From Propionispora sp. 2/2-37 (GTDB lineage: Bacteria; Bacillota; Negativicutes; Propionisporales; Propionisporaceae), in the NCBI RefSeq assembly GCF_001298735.1, contig NZ_CYSP01000017.1, positions 22,326 through 86,325 on the forward strand: a stretch of DNA of 64,000 bases. Reading direction: 5' to 3'. The notes beneath the pieces are model-generated. The model had not been told where the DNA came from, did not search any database, and saw nothing but the letters and a program-made list of their open reading frames with translations. Positions 33,785 through 42,388 of this stretch are shown piece by piece (position 1 is the stretch's first letter; the number at the start of each line of letters is the position of its first letter). The translations under genes and the position numbers were made by a program.

Positions 33785-34272
33785 CTCTTAATCTATTGTT
33801 ATATACAAAAAAATCCGCCCCAACTTCATGTCTAGGCAAACACTCATCAAACGGCTAATTATAATAACCAAAATAACTATCACTGACAGCCTAATTTTCC
33901 AAGGAGGCAGATATCGCCCTCTCCTGTTCCTCGATGTCATCATCCGTAAAAATTATGGTAATCTGCTCCCCTACCGCTTCACAGCATGTGCCCTTCTCCG
34001 AATAAGGGCATAATCCTATTTCAATATGGATACTATCTACTTCTAATATGGTATAAAAAGACGGCCATTTATGTTGCATGGGCAACATTTTTTGTCAGTA
34101 AACTTCATTATTATTTAGTTAGTACGAAGGAATACAGATACGGCTTTCAAATAACAGGGAGGGAACCATAACGAACCGATATTTTTCTCAAAGAAACTCT
34201 GCATCTTAAACCTGTAAAAGAGTTAAGCCTTCTGTATGTTCATGCGACGCACAGAAGACTCAATTTATGCTC
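33785..34272. other. Gap with a possible small ORF
   Basis: The only candidate is a minus-strand frame at 33891-34079 of about 62 residues (MQHKWPSFYTILEVDSIHIE, then GLCPYSEKGTCCEAVGEQIT, ending ISASLEN). The composition looks protein-like, with a CPYSEKGTCC pair of Cys clusters, but there is no ribosome site. It may be the tail of a lost gene. A weak hairpin with CTTCTGT/ACAGAAG arms at 34229-34257 lies after the Crp/Fnr gene. Confidence 0.35.
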
Positions 34273-34935
34273 TTATTTTAGCAAGCGAAATGTATTTTTT
34301 TCAAAATCAAGTAAACCGTCCTCTTTCATCTTACATAATTCACGGGTAAGCGCGCTTCTATCAGCACATAAATAATCTGCCAATTCAAGCCGTCCGATAG
34401 GAAGCTCAAAATATTTGCAATTGCTTAATTGTGCCTGCAAAGACAAATAAGTCATAATTTTTTCGCGCAATGTTTTTTTTGATATCACTTCTAATTTTTC
34501 CATCAACTGTATATTCTTATTTGCAATCAGCCTGACCATGTTCTCAATCAGGAACTGATGAAATATGCAAGCCTTTGAGCAAGAGTGCATAACCTGATCA
34601 AACGGCAAAAATAAAATCCTTGCGTTCGCTGCAGCGAAAAAAGTTACGGTCGAAGCATTTCTATTTCCACAGACAAAAGTTTCGCCGAATAATTCCGTCT
34701 TTTTTATAAAAACAAGTATAGTCTTATTCCCCCACAAATCTTCTTTGATCATATGCACCGTACCATCTAAAACGATACCGACACATTTCATGGGCTCACT
34801 GGAAAACGATATGAACTCGCCTTTATTGTATGTTTTTACATAACTGCCAATACAGCCGAGCATAACTTCAAAGTCCTCTTCTTGTATACCCGCGAAAAGC
34901 GGCAAACCGCAGATTGCGCTAATATACTCTCTCAT
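34273..34935 (-). CDS. Crp/Fnr-family regulator
   Basis: 220 residues. A cyclic-nucleotide-binding-like beta-roll (about 10-125: GLPLFAGIQEEDFEVMLGCI, CVGIVLDGTVHMIKEDLWGN, ELFGETFVCG) is followed by a helical linker and a C-terminal winged helix (PIGRLELADYLCADRSALTR, ELCKMKEDGLLDFEKNTF). There is no four-Cys Fnr iron-sulfur pattern at the N-terminus. This type in anaerobic Firmicutes often controls redox or nitrosative-stress genes; that is family context, not seen here. AGGTGGTAGC precedes the ATG. Confidence 0.85.
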   Translation of the reverse strand: MREYISAICGLPLFAGIQEEDFEVMLGCIGSYVKTYNKGEFISFSSEPMKCVGIVLDGTVHMIKEDLWGNKTILVFIKKTELFGETFVCGNRNASTVTFFAAANARILFLPFDQVMHSCSKACIFHQFLIENMVRLIANKNIQLMEKLEVISKKTLREKIMTYLSLQAQLSNCKYFELPIGRLELADYLCADRSALTRELCKMKEDGLLDFEKNTFRLLK

Positions 34936-34969
34936 GCTACCACCTCAAGGTAATTATAACGAAACAACA

Positions 34970-34993
34970 CACATGTTGCAACCGCAACATGTG
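34970..34993. promoter_or_regulatory. Palindrome upstream of Crp/Fnr gene
   Basis: CACATGTTGC (34970-34979), AACC, GCAACATGTG (34984-34993): perfect ten-base arms, 34 bases before the start codon. Probably an autoregulatory site. Confidence 0.6.
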
Positions 34994-35080
34994 CATCATT
35001 ACCCAACGCGGCTTACTTGAAGCAGGGACAAAATCCTCAGGGACGGTTCCTTCGCTTCTTCAACGTATTACATTGCAAGG

Positions 35081-35098
35081 TGTCAAGGGGACGGGGTT
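35081..35098. repeat. REP-like arm, GGGGACGG family
   Basis: TGTCAAGGGGACGGGGTT, identical to 53945-53962 and nearly identical to 4302-4319. Forty bases earlier, CAGGGACGGTTCCTTCGC (35039-35056) is the related GGGACGGTTC type. Confidence 0.7.
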
Positions 35099-35105
35099 CC
35101 GACAC

Positions 35106-35279
35106 TCAAAAGCCTTTCCATAATCTATCCTCTTCGTTTTGGAAATCATCCACATAATATACACTCGTACTACCGCATTTAGGACAACATTCTAAATATC
35201 CACCGTCGCCTATAGGTTTCAGTATTGCTCCCTCTGTATTAAACACTTTTCCACATTTGGTACATTTCACAACTGCCAT
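35106..35279 (-). CDS. Small zinc-ribbon protein
   Basis: 57 residues: MAVVKCTKCGKVFNTEGAIL, then GYLECCPKCGSTSVYYVDDF. Two C-x2-C knuckles (KCTKCG and CCPKCG) form a rubredoxin/zinc-ribbon type site. AAGGAG sits eight bases before ATG 35279. It is the third gene of a short minus-strand operon, 18 bases after a 51-residue gene. Its stop codon lies eight bases from a REP-like arm. Such proteins often act as small transcription or metal-handling accessories; no specific role can be assigned. Confidence 0.75.
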   Translation of the reverse strand: MAVVKCTKCGKVFNTEGAILKPIGDGGYLECCPKCGSTSVYYVDDFQNEEDRLWKGF

Positions 35280-35297
35280 TTTTATTTCTCCTTCCGG

Positions 35298-35453
35298 CTA
35301 TATATAAGCATGTTTTGGTTTTAAACAATCAAATAAAACGTTAAACCCCAAAATAGTCTCCGCTAATTCTTTATCAGCCTCGGACATTCCCTTTTTAAAA
35401 ACGTCAGATGCACGTTCTGAAGACTTTTCTTCCTGAATTGCATTCTTTTTCAT
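35298..35453 (-). CDS. Small protein, coupled to ABM-family gene
   Basis: 51 residues: MKKNAIQEEKSSERASDVFK, then KGMSEADKELAETILGFNVL, ending FDCLKPKHAYI. The ATG overlaps the preceding stop codon (ATGA), a strong sign of translational coupling; an in-frame ATG two codons earlier is possible. I do not recognise the family. It is amphipathic-helical with one Cys. The three genes (monooxygenase-like, this, zinc ribbon) probably form one unit. Confidence 0.65.
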   Translation of the reverse strand: MKKNAIQEEKSSERASDVFKKGMSEADKELAETILGFNVLFDCLKPKHAYI

Positions 35454-35761
35454 TTCCATAAATCTTTTTCAATAGGTGCAATAATCGAATGTGCAACTCC
35501 CTCTCGTGGCTGTGCCATCCAATTGGCAACCGTATCGCGCCACTTTAGATAATGGGCTGTTTTTTTATGCGCTGCTGCAGCTTCTTCTGTTAAATAGGCT
35601 TCATACAAGAAAAATCTTGTTTCATCCGTATTACATTGAAGTACATCAAAACGAAGATTTCTTTCTTCTTTAATAGAGTTTTTGTGGTTTTCCAGTGTAG
35701 CTTCAATAAACTTAGCGATGAATTCTTTCTTTACATACACAGTAACACAGGTAACAATCAT
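35450..35761 (-). CDS. Antibiotic biosynthesis monooxygenase (ABM) domain protein
   Basis: 103 residues: MIVTCVTVYVKKEFIAKFIE, NHKNSIKEERNLRFDVLQCN, FFLYEAYLTEEAAAAHKKTA, HYLKWRDTVANWM. This is the ferredoxin-like ABM/YgiN/LsrG fold, with the conserved H-x3-H-like helix (AHKKTAHYLKW). The family includes quinol monooxygenases and the AI-2 isomerase LsrG. ATG 35761 is chosen because GAGAGGGA lies about six bases upstream; a longer frame starting at 35857 lacks a site. Confidence 0.78.
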   Translation of the reverse strand: MIVTCVTVYVKKEFIAKFIEATLENHKNSIKEERNLRFDVLQCNTDETRFFLYEAYLTEEAAAAHKKTAHYLKWRDTVANWMAQPREGVAHSIIAPIEKDLWK

Positions 35762-35840
35762 ATAGATCCCTCTCTTATTTGCATTTATTTGATTTAAACA
35801 AGGAGACAGGCGGCTGTTTCTCAAAACAAGGTCGTCTATC

Positions 35841-35866
35841 TCCGGGGACAGTTTCATTGTCCCAAA
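35841..35866. repeat. GGGACA-TGTCCC hairpin
   Basis: GGGGACA (35844-35850), GTTTCAT-type loop, TGTCCC (35858-35863). Same architecture as 46654-46672. Confidence 0.5.
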
Positions 35867-35927
35867 TCGTCCGGTCGATTACACTTTTTGATATTCCACC
35901 ATGTTCCATAGACGGCATTATTAACAC

Positions 35928-36012
35928 TATATATTTTCCTATTTTTTATTTTCCGGCTAAAACTATAAAACTCCTGCCAACCCCATACAGAATTTGGCAG
36001 GAGTTTCCTTCT
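35928..36012. repeat. Dispersed hairpin repeat, copy 2
   Basis: Matches 33303-33390. AACTCCTGCCAA (35969-35980) and TTGGCAGGAGTT (35994-36005) are perfect 12-base arms. The upstream TATATTTTCCTATTTTTTAT and TTTCCGGCTAAAACTA blocks align with copy 1, so more than a terminator has been copied. Confidence 0.7.
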
Positions 36013-36052
36013 GTGAAATGTTTCAAAGACTACGGTTTTCTTTCAGACTGCA

Positions 36053-36134
36053 CGGGACGGGGTTGTCGACAACTTCACGCAGGTTGCCCTCCTTTACGGT
36101 AAATACGTTGTCAATAACTCAGTCCCCTTAGACA
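36053..36134. repeat. REP-like inverted repeat, copy of 4302-4376
   Basis: CGGGACGGGGTTGTCGACAA (36053-36072), then CTTTACGGTAAATACGTTGT and CAATAACTCAGTCCCCTTAG. The inner part (TACGGTAAATA.GTTGTCAAT) is shared with the 4302 element; the right arm has diverged. It ends a few bases inside the MocR gene's stop region. Confidence 0.65.
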
Positions 36135-37534
36135 TGGTAAAAATTAGTTAGGTACTGTTTTAAGATTTCTAATCCGCTTCTCAGCTCATTTAATGAATTT
36201 GTAGACGATAGTGCAATACGCAGATACTGGTCGGCTGGAGCGTGCCCGCTAAGAAAACGATTGGAATGAAACACCCGAATGCCAGCCTGCTCCAATTCAG
36301 TCACCATCTTCTCTTCAGTACAATGTCCTTGAATTGGCAGCCAACGGTAAAAACTGAGAGGATGACCGGCAGGACCCTTTTGCGGAAAGTATTCTTCATA
36401 TAGAACATTAGCCGACTGCGCTAACTGCTTCTTGTAGGAAATAATCTCAAAAGCCTTGCCTGACAGGATGAGTTCGGTGATAATCTCCGCATCCAGCGAA
36501 GAGGTCTTAACATTGATATTGAAAATGGCTTGCAAAATCTTTTGGCGCAAGGATTCGCCAAATACCATATAGGCAACTCGCAACCCTGAACAGATGGATT
36601 TGGAAGTACCGCTGATGTAGACGGTTTGCTCCGGAAGCAGTTCATACATAGGTTGCTTGTAATCGGGGTCAATTCCCGCAGTCAAAAACGCATGAATATC
36701 ATCCTCCAGCAATATTAGACGATGCTTGCGGATGACAGCCGCCAACTCGCGTTTGCGTAAATCGGAAATCATCATCGTGGTCGGATTGCTGCAAGAAGGC
36801 ATGAGAAAAATACCATGAATATCCGTTTGACAACAGTGATTTTCCAGTTCTTCCGGCAACATGCCAAATTGATCTCCGGGTATGGGCACTAACTTAATGT
36901 GAAGCATCTTAGCAAGTTCAATAAAGTTAGCATAGGTGTATATATCGGTCGCAATGCGGTTGCCCGGCTCGAATAAGGCAACCAGTGCAATGGCCAAGGC
37001 ATTCTGCGAACCGGAAACAATCGCCATGTGATCTGCATCAGCTCGGATACCAAACGAGGCCATCCAGTTTAATCCCGCTTTTTTTTGATGGGGAATGCCG
37101 GTCGGATCGTTATAATTTAACAGCTTGTCCAAATAACTTTTATCAGTGACCTTTTTAACGCTCTCTGCCACTATTTCATTGCTTTGCTCAAAGGACGCAA
37201 CAAAAGCAAGATCAATGCATTCACTGGGGATTTTGTCCCTAGAAATGGTGATAGAACGGGCCGCGTTAGGAGAGACAAATGTGCCGCTGCCGGTAACAGC
37301 ATAAATTAACCCTTTAGCCATACATAAGCGATAAGCCCGGGTGATGGTTGTAAAGTTTATATCGAGAAAATCGGCCAGTTCCCGTTGCGGGGGCAGCTTC
37401 GTACCAGGCGCTAGCAGGCCGTTCGTAATTTCCTGTTCTAATAAGGAAGCGATTGACAAATAGAACGGACGCTTCAAAGCCTTCCTGTCCGGCTTCCATG
37501 ACATTGGGAAATTATCAAATGAATTGACCGGCAT
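36128..37534 (-). CDS. MocR-type regulator (GntR + aminotransferase fold)
   Basis: 468 residues. A GntR winged helix (FYLSIASLLEQEITNGLLAP, GTKLPPQRELADFLDINFTT, GSGTFVS) is joined to a fold-type-I aminotransferase domain with the PLP lysine in SGTSKSICSGLRVAY and the Asp/Asn pair in LEDDIHAFL and PSCSNPTT. MocR proteins are PLP-responsive regulators, often of adjacent transport or vitamin genes. ATG 37534 has TGGAGGTGCGGT before it. A 12-base-arm palindrome separates it from the divergent azlCD genes, which it probably regulates. Confidence 0.88.
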   Translation of the reverse strand: MPVNSFDNFPMSWKPDRKALKRPFYLSIASLLEQEITNGLLAPGTKLPPQRELADFLDINFTTITRAYRLCMAKGLIYAVTGSGTFVSPNAARSITISRDKIPSECIDLAFVASFEQSNEIVAESVKKVTDKSYLDKLLNYNDPTGIPHQKKAGLNWMASFGIRADADHMAIVSGSQNALAIALVALFEPGNRIATDIYTYANFIELAKMLHIKLVPIPGDQFGMLPEELENHCCQTDIHGIFLMPSCSNPTTMMISDLRKRELAAVIRKHRLILLEDDIHAFLTAGIDPDYKQPMYELLPEQTVYISGTSKSICSGLRVAYMVFGESLRQKILQAIFNINVKTSSLDAEIITELILSGKAFEIISYKKQLAQSANVLYEEYFPQKGPAGHPLSFYRWLPIQGHCTEEKMVTELEQAGIRVFHSNRFLSGHAPADQYLRIALSSTNSLNELRSGLEILKQYLTNFYHV

Positions 37535-37553
37535 ACCGCACCTCCAGAATTGT

Positions 37554-37587
37554 AATACATACAATTATATCATTGATTGTATGTATT
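37554..37587. promoter_or_regulatory. Predicted MocR operator between divergent genes
   Basis: AATACATACAAT (37554-37565) and ATTGTATGTATT (37576-37587), perfect 12-base arms with a ten-base spacer, centred 36 bases from the regulator start and 68 from azlC. Confidence 0.75.
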
Positions 37588-37638
37588 TGTAATGGTAAAA
37601 TCGTATAAAATCATTATGTCGTTAGGAGACAAGAACAT

Positions 37639-38355
37639 ATGCAAAATAAAAATCAAATTGTGATTGCATTTCGTGCGGCTTTTCCGTACACAGTGCCAAT
37701 CTTGGCAGGCTTTTTATTTTTGGGTATAGCCTATGGGATTTTTATGAATTCTTTAGGCTTCAACGCTATGTATCCTATATTGATGAGTCTGCTAATCTTT
37801 GCGGGCTCCATGGAATTTGTTGCGGCAAATCTATTGCTCGGAGCATTCGATCCGCTAAACGCATTATTTCTCACGTTGATGGTGAATGCACGCCATTTAT
37901 TTTATGGCATTTCCATGCTGGATAAGTACAAGGGCACCGGGAAGAAAAAGTTCTATCTGATTTTCGGACTTTGCGATGAATCTTTTTCGATCAATTGCAC
38001 GGCTAATATTCCGGAAGGTGTGGACAAGGGCTGGTTTATGTTCTTTGTCACTTTACTCAATCATTGCTATTGGGTTTTGGGAGCTACGATTGGCGGCGTC
38101 TTTGGCTCTCTTGTTCAGTTCAACACCGAAGGGCTTGAGTTCGTTATGACAGCCCTCTTCGTAGTCATATTTATCGAGCAGTGGATGAAAGAAAAAGAGC
38201 ACTACAGTGCTCTTGTGGGGCTTGGACTTTCGCTTGCCTGCCTTGTTGTTTTCAGTGGCGAAAATTTTATCATACCTGCTATGGCTGCGATCTTAGGAAC
38301 ACTCACCGCCCTTAGAAAGCCACTGGAGAAAGAAGGTGCTATTGCCTCGCTATGA
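37639..38355 (+). CDS. azlC: AzlC-family amino acid exporter, large subunit
   Basis: 238 residues with about seven hydrophobic segments. Family blocks are [40 protein letters not shown] and [20 protein letters not shown]. AzlCD complexes export branched-chain amino acids or analogues (azaleucine resistance). TTAGGAGACAAGAACAT gives the ribosome site. It overlaps azlD by four bases and is divergent from the MocR regulator. Confidence 0.88.
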   Translation: MQNKNQIVIAFRAAFPYTVPILAGFLFLGIAYGIFMNSLGFNAMYPILMSLLIFAGSMEFVAANLLLGAFDPLNALFLTLMVNARHLFYGISMLDKYKGTGKKKFYLIFGLCDESFSINCTANIPEGVDKGWFMFFVTLLNHCYWVLGATIGGVFGSLVQFNTEGLEFVMTALFVVIFIEQWMKEKEHYSALVGLGLSLACLVVFSGENFIIPAMAAILGTLTALRKPLEKEGAIASL

Positions 38356-38678
38356 CGTTAACACAACAGCTTATCACAATTGCTATGGTAGTCTTAGGAA
38401 CAATGCTTACAAGATTTCTTGCCTTTGCCGCTTTCCCCCCCGGCCGGCCTACACCCAAATATATACAATTTCTTGGCGCGGTACTGCCTTCGGCAGTGCT
38501 GGGGCTTCTGGTAATTTTTTGTTTTAAGAATGTGAAATTCCATTCCGGCAATCATGGTATCCCCGAAGTCATGGCCACAGCTGTAGTGACACTGCTGCAC
38601 ATTTGGAAAAAAAACATGCTTCTTTCCATCGCCGGAGGCACAATGGTCTATATGCTTTTGATGCAAGCAGTCTTTTAA
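38352..38678 (+). CDS. azlD: AzlD-family exporter, small subunit
   Basis: 108 residues with about four membrane segments: [40 protein letters not shown] and a C-terminal [20 protein letters not shown]. The ATGA overlap with azlC couples their translation. The family motif TRFLPF appears as TRFLAF. It completes the branched-chain amino acid exporter. Confidence 0.87.
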   Translation: MTLTQQLITIAMVVLGTMLTRFLAFAAFPPGRPTPKYIQFLGAVLPSAVLGLLVIFCFKNVKFHSGNHGIPEVMATAVVTLLHIWKKNMLLSIAGGTMVYMLLMQAVF

Positions 38679-38736
38679 CGAATGTTGCAGTCACGGCAGC
38701 ATAAACGCTGTATATCGGCAGATAAGGAGTTGTAAA

Positions 38737-38832
38737 ATGAAAGTTTGTATTCTCATGGATTTTCCACGTTTATTACATTTTCTATTAGCGTTTGTTACTG
38801 CCCATTTGTTACAGCAACGGTTCTTGCCCTGA
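38737..38832 (+). pseudogene. Truncated flavoprotein start (31 codons)
   Basis: ATG 38737 has AAGGAG seven bases upstream and reads MKVCILMDFPRLLHFLLAFV, then a stop. The opening MKVCILM-x-x-PR is that of NADPH-dependent FMN reductases (usually GSPR), after which the similarity ends. It is probably the 5' end of a deleted gene, although a short peptide could still be made. Confidence 0.45.
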
Positions 38833-38850
38833 ATTCAGGGCAAGAACCGT
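38817..38850. repeat. Perfect 34-base palindrome
   Basis: ACGGTTCTTGCCCT (38817-38830) with its exact complement AGGGCAAGAACCGT (38837-38850) around GAATTC. No T tract follows. It contains an ACGGTTC core like the dispersed repeats, so it may be one of them rather than a terminator. Confidence 0.6.
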
Positions 38851-38957
38851 CACTATTACAACTAGGGGTACGAGGACAGGAATTTCCATTACTTCATTGA
38901 CGCAGTTACTTCTAATTGCTATAGTTACTATAAAATACAAAGTTAGGTGGCTTTAGT

Positions 38958-39338
38958 ATGAAATATGAACCCAAAATAGAGAAAGAGATTATGTGTCCTC
39001 TCGAATACGGGCTTGACATCTTTGGTGGCAAGTGGAAATCAAGAATCATCTGTGTTCTGTCTGCCAATAGTGTTATGCGTTACAATGAAATTAGAAAAGA
39101 GCTTGGCGATATAACTGATGCCGTGCTCGCTGCTATGTTAAAGGGGCTTATTGCAGATGAATTGATTAGCCGAAAGCAGTATAATGAAATACCGCCAAAG
39201 GTGGAATATTCTTTGACGGAAAAGGGGAAGTCCGTATTGCCCATTCTTCAGAACATCTGCCTTTGGTCACGGCAACAGACAAAAGATCAATTAGAGAAAA
39301 AACTCCCGCCCTGTAAGACGTGTGACCAGCTGTTATAG
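38958..39338 (+). CDS. HxlR-family regulator
   Basis: 126 residues, a single winged-helix domain: CPLEYGLDIFGGKWKSRIIC, RYNEIRKELGDITDAVLAAM, LKGLIADELISRKQY and VEYSLTEKGKSVLPIL. The family senses electrophiles or formaldehyde through a conserved Cys; here Cys12 in IMCPLEYG is present. AGGTGGCTTTAGT precedes the ATG. The next gene, 120 bases on, is a likely target. Confidence 0.83.
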   Translation: MKYEPKIEKEIMCPLEYGLDIFGGKWKSRIICVLSANSVMRYNEIRKELGDITDAVLAAMLKGLIADELISRKQYNEIPPKVEYSLTEKGKSVLPILQNICLWSRQQTKDQLEKKLPPCKTCDQLL

Positions 39339-39458
39339 TGCCGTTACTATGAAAATTATTAGTTACTTATAAAATTACTAATATATTTGCTCTTCCAAGT
39401 TGCTTTGTTATACTTTGATTGTGGTTAAACCATAAACATAGTATATGGAGGGAATAAT

Positions 39459-39749
39459 ATGAGTGTAAAAGCATACTTGGAAATTACGATGGTCATTAGC
39501 AATGCCAATCGTCCGGCGGCAGCAAAGGTCTATACAGACTATCGGCAGCCTTTCTTAAGCCAAATCAAAGGAGCGCAGACTAAAGAACTTCTTGTCCGCG
39601 ACGAAGATATACAGGTTCTTCATGGTTTTGACAGCGTTGAGAATGCAAAGGCCTATCTTGACAGTGAAATGTTCAAGAAGGATGTTTTTGTCGGGTTAAA
39701 GCCTCTCTGGAGCGCCGCCCCCGATGTAAAAATCTATACCGTCGCTTAA
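39459..39749 (+). CDS. Small ABM-fold-like protein
   Basis: 96 residues: MSVKAYLEITMVISNANRPA, then KVYTDYRQPFLSQIKGAQTK, VLHGFDSVENAKAYLDSEMF, DVKIYTVA. The beta-alpha-beta pattern with HGF-x-S-x-x-NAKAYL resembles ferredoxin-like small proteins (ABM or DUF1330-like). TATGGAGGGAATAAT gives a strong ribosome site. It is the probable partner or target of the HxlR regulator. Function unknown. Confidence 0.7.
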   Translation: MSVKAYLEITMVISNANRPAAAKVYTDYRQPFLSQIKGAQTKELLVRDEDIQVLHGFDSVENAKAYLDSEMFKKDVFVGLKPLWSAAPDVKIYTVA

Positions 39750-39818
39750 GCGGTAACCACCACAACAATAAACCGTTGTTGTGACAGCTGAATATCGGTG
39801 CTTTACAAGTTCATAATA

Positions 39819-39853
39819 AAAGGCTCAGATATCAATCCAATATCTGAGCCTTT
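39819..39853. terminator. Bidirectional terminator
   Basis: AAAGGCTCAGATAT (39819-39832) and ATATCTGAGCCTTT (39840-39853) around a seven-base loop, between the plus-strand small gene (ends 39749) and the minus-strand ugpC-like gene (ends 39896). Confidence 0.82.
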
Positions 39854-39895
39854 AACAAGGTCTGCGGCACCTTAATCACCAATTGAGTGTCCGTT

Positions 39896-41002
39896 TCATT
39901 TCAATAAATTTTCCTCGGTTGATTGGCTAAAAAGGTGAAAAAATTCCGGAGATATAGCAATGTATACTTTTTCACCACGTCCGAGTTTAATATCTTGGTC
40001 GACCCGCGCAATAACAGGCTTCTTGTCGACGCCACTTATATATAGATACATTTCCGAGCCAAGATTCTCTATTAAATCAATTTCGCCGGCAGCAATAGTA
40101 TCCTCTTGGGGCTGTGTATAAATCTGAATATTTTCCGGCCGAACCCCGAGAATCACCTTACGATTGATACAATCCTTTATTTTAATGATCTTTGCCTGAT
40201 AATCAGGAATATGTACCTTGATAATCTCGTGTTGGAATAAAAGAGTACCATTCTGTTCATTTAACTCCCCATCAAAAAAGTTCATTGCCGGCGACCCGAT
40301 GAAACTAGCGACAAACAAATTAGCCGGAGCCCGATATAGTTCTAATGGTGAAGCAACTTGTTGGATGATGCCGTTCCTCATTACCACAATCCGGTCACCC
40401 ATGGTCATGGCTTCTATCTGGTCGTGAGTGACGTAAATAGTCGTTGTTCCCAACTGCTTTTGCAGTTTACTGATTTCCATACGCATCTGGACACGCAGCT
40501 TTGCATCCAAATTAGACAAGGGCTCGTCCATCAAAAAGACCTGTGGTTCTCTGACAATAGCCCGGCCTAGGGCAACTCTCTGGCGTTGCCCTCCGGAAAG
40601 TGTTTTAGGCTTTCGTTTCAATAAATGGACGATATCCAATATCTCTGCCACTTCGTTGACCCGTTTGGTAATTTCCTGTTTAGGAATTTTGCGCAAGGTA
40701 AGACCGAAAGCCATATTATCATATACGTTCATCTGAGGATAGAGAGCGTAGTTCTGAAATACCATGGCCATGTCTCGCTCCTTGGCTGGAATGTCATTTA
40801 CCATACGATCACCGATATACAATTCTCCCTCTGAAATTTCTTCCAATCCTGCCGTCATCCGCAGCATGGTAGATTTGCCACAGCCCGAGGGACCAACCAG
40901 CACCAGAAATTCATGGTCCTTCACTTCCAGGTTAAATCTTGTGACCGCTAGCGTATTGTTGTCATAGCGTTTACAAATTTCCCTATATTTTAGGCATGCC
41001 AT
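39896..41002 (-). CDS. ugpC: ABC transporter ATPase, UgpC/MalK type
   Basis: 368 residues. Walker A is GPSGCGKST (about 38-46), the Q-loop VFQNYALYPQMNVYDNMAFG, the signature LSGGQRQRVALGRA, Walker B VFLMDEPLSNLDAKLR and the switch H in YVTHDQIEAMTMGD. A C-terminal OB-type regulatory domain (VILGVRPENIQIY) places it with MalK/UgpC sugar-type importers. It is the last gene of the glycerol-phosphate operon; AGAGAGGTAATTATA precedes the ATG. The substrate is inferred from the neighbours. Confidence 0.85.
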   Translation of the reverse strand: MACLKYREICKRYDNNTLAVTRFNLEVKDHEFLVLVGPSGCGKSTMLRMTAGLEEISEGELYIGDRMVNDIPAKERDMAMVFQNYALYPQMNVYDNMAFGLTLRKIPKQEITKRVNEVAEILDIVHLLKRKPKTLSGGQRQRVALGRAIVREPQVFLMDEPLSNLDAKLRVQMRMEISKLQKQLGTTTIYVTHDQIEAMTMGDRIVVMRNGIIQQVASPLELYRAPANLFVASFIGSPAMNFFDGELNEQNGTLLFQHEIIKVHIPDYQAKIIKIKDCINRKVILGVRPENIQIYTQPQEDTIAAGEIDLIENLGSEMYLYISGVDKKPVIARVDQDIKLGRGEKVYIAISPEFFHLFSQSTEENLLK

Positions 41003-41076
41003 TATAATTACCTCTCTTATTTATATAAACTATAGCCAACTTCTCTTCCTGGTCTTTCACTAAAACGGAAAATTGC

Positions 41077-42366
41077 TTAGTTTAACAATTTATTTGCCTC
41101 GGTGGCTGCATCACGCAAGGCTTGTTCCGCCGTCTTTTGTTGAGTCAGGGTTGCTTGAATTGCATCCTGGGCGATTTTATAAATGCGGGTCCCGCTTTTT
41201 CCGGGGAAATTATACCATTTAACCATGTCATCGACCTGAAGATAGGTCGTGTTGGCCGGAGGATTCTCCTCGCGCAGATACTTGCCCAGCATTTGTTCGT
41301 CATCAACTACACTTTTGCGGGAAGACATGTAACCCATCCCTTTAGCCATCATTCCGTAGCCCTCTTTGGATGTAAGAAATTTCACGAATTCCCAGGCCGC
41401 CTGTTCCTTTTCCGGCGTTGTCTTCAAAATAAACAAGCTATTACCGCCGGCAGGAACTCTCCGTTGGTGGACCCCATCGACAGGAAATGCCGTCGTGGCT
41501 ACGGTAAATTTGCTATCTTTCTGCAGTTGAGGCAAATACATGATTGTACTGATAAACATACCCAGTTTGCCACTAGTAAAACTTTGCATAGCCTGCTTAC
41601 TGTCGATGACCGGCATAGACTGGTCGGCAACCAGGTCACTCCAATACTGCAGGGCGCTTACACCCGGTGCTTGATCAAACATAACCTTCTTCCCGTCATC
41701 AGCTATCATTTGTCCGCCCATAGTTTCCACCATGGCTTGGAATATCCAGTTACCGGTTATAGCGTAGTCAAAATATACACCCTTTTGATCTCCCCGGGTC
41801 AATTTGGCAGCAGCCGTTCTAAGCTCAGCAAAAGTTTTCGGTGGATTTTCCGCATCCAGACCAGCTTCCTGAAACATTTGCTTATTGTAGTAAACTACCG
41901 GTGTACTTACGGCAAAAGGAAGGCTATAAAGCTTCCCGTCTTTTCCCCTGCTTAACCCCAGCATTGTCGGATAAAAATCAGTTAGATCCACGTTATCCCG
42001 GTCAATAAGCGCTTGCAGAGGAACAATGGGCATATTTTCCTGCACATAGGATGTATAACTAAATCCTACCTCTGTCAAGGCCGGAAGTTGTCTGGTTGCG
42101 GCTTTGGCCTGCAACTTTTCGATTATACCTTCATAATTACCATCAATAAATACCGGCGTAACACGAACCTTATCTTGTTTTTTGTTAAACTCTTCCGCCA
42201 GTCTCTTAATGACTTCCCCGTGAACCCCGCCGTGAATATGCCAGAATTCTATTGCCACAGGGTTATTTTTTACGGCTCCTTGGGATGTTGAACCAGAATG
42301 GGAACAACCAGTAAGAATGAAAGCCACAATTAACATGATCGTTACCAACCCTACTATGCGTTTCAT
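41077..42366 (-). CDS. ugpB: Extracellular solute-binding lipoprotein, UgpB type
   Basis: 429 residues. A lipobox (IVAFILTGCSHSG, Cys about 21) marks a lipoprotein. The mature protein is a family-1 binding protein: IEFWHIHGGVHGEVIKRLAE, VTPVFIDGNYEGIIEKLQAK, LYSLPFAVSTPVVYYNKQMF, then WEFVKFLTSKEG. The EFWH and SxPVxYYNK blocks are shared with UgpB, which binds sn-glycerol-3-phosphate or glycerophosphodiesters. AAGGAGGAAGAGAC precedes the ATG. Confidence 0.83.
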   Translation of the reverse strand: MKRIVGLVTIMLIVAFILTGCSHSGSTSQGAVKNNPVAIEFWHIHGGVHGEVIKRLAEEFNKKQDKVRVTPVFIDGNYEGIIEKLQAKAATRQLPALTEVGFSYTSYVQENMPIVPLQALIDRDNVDLTDFYPTMLGLSRGKDGKLYSLPFAVSTPVVYYNKQMFQEAGLDAENPPKTFAELRTAAAKLTRGDQKGVYFDYAITGNWIFQAMVETMGGQMIADDGKKVMFDQAPGVSALQYWSDLVADQSMPVIDSKQAMQSFTSGKLGMFISTIMYLPQLQKDSKFTVATTAFPVDGVHQRRVPAGGNSLFILKTTPEKEQAAWEFVKFLTSKEGYGMMAKGMGYMSSRKSVVDDEQMLGKYLREENPPANTTYLQVDDMVKWYNFPGKSGTRIYKIAQDAIQATLTQQKTAEQALRDAATEANKLLN

Positions 42367-42388
42367 GTCTCTTCCTCCTTATTTTAAA

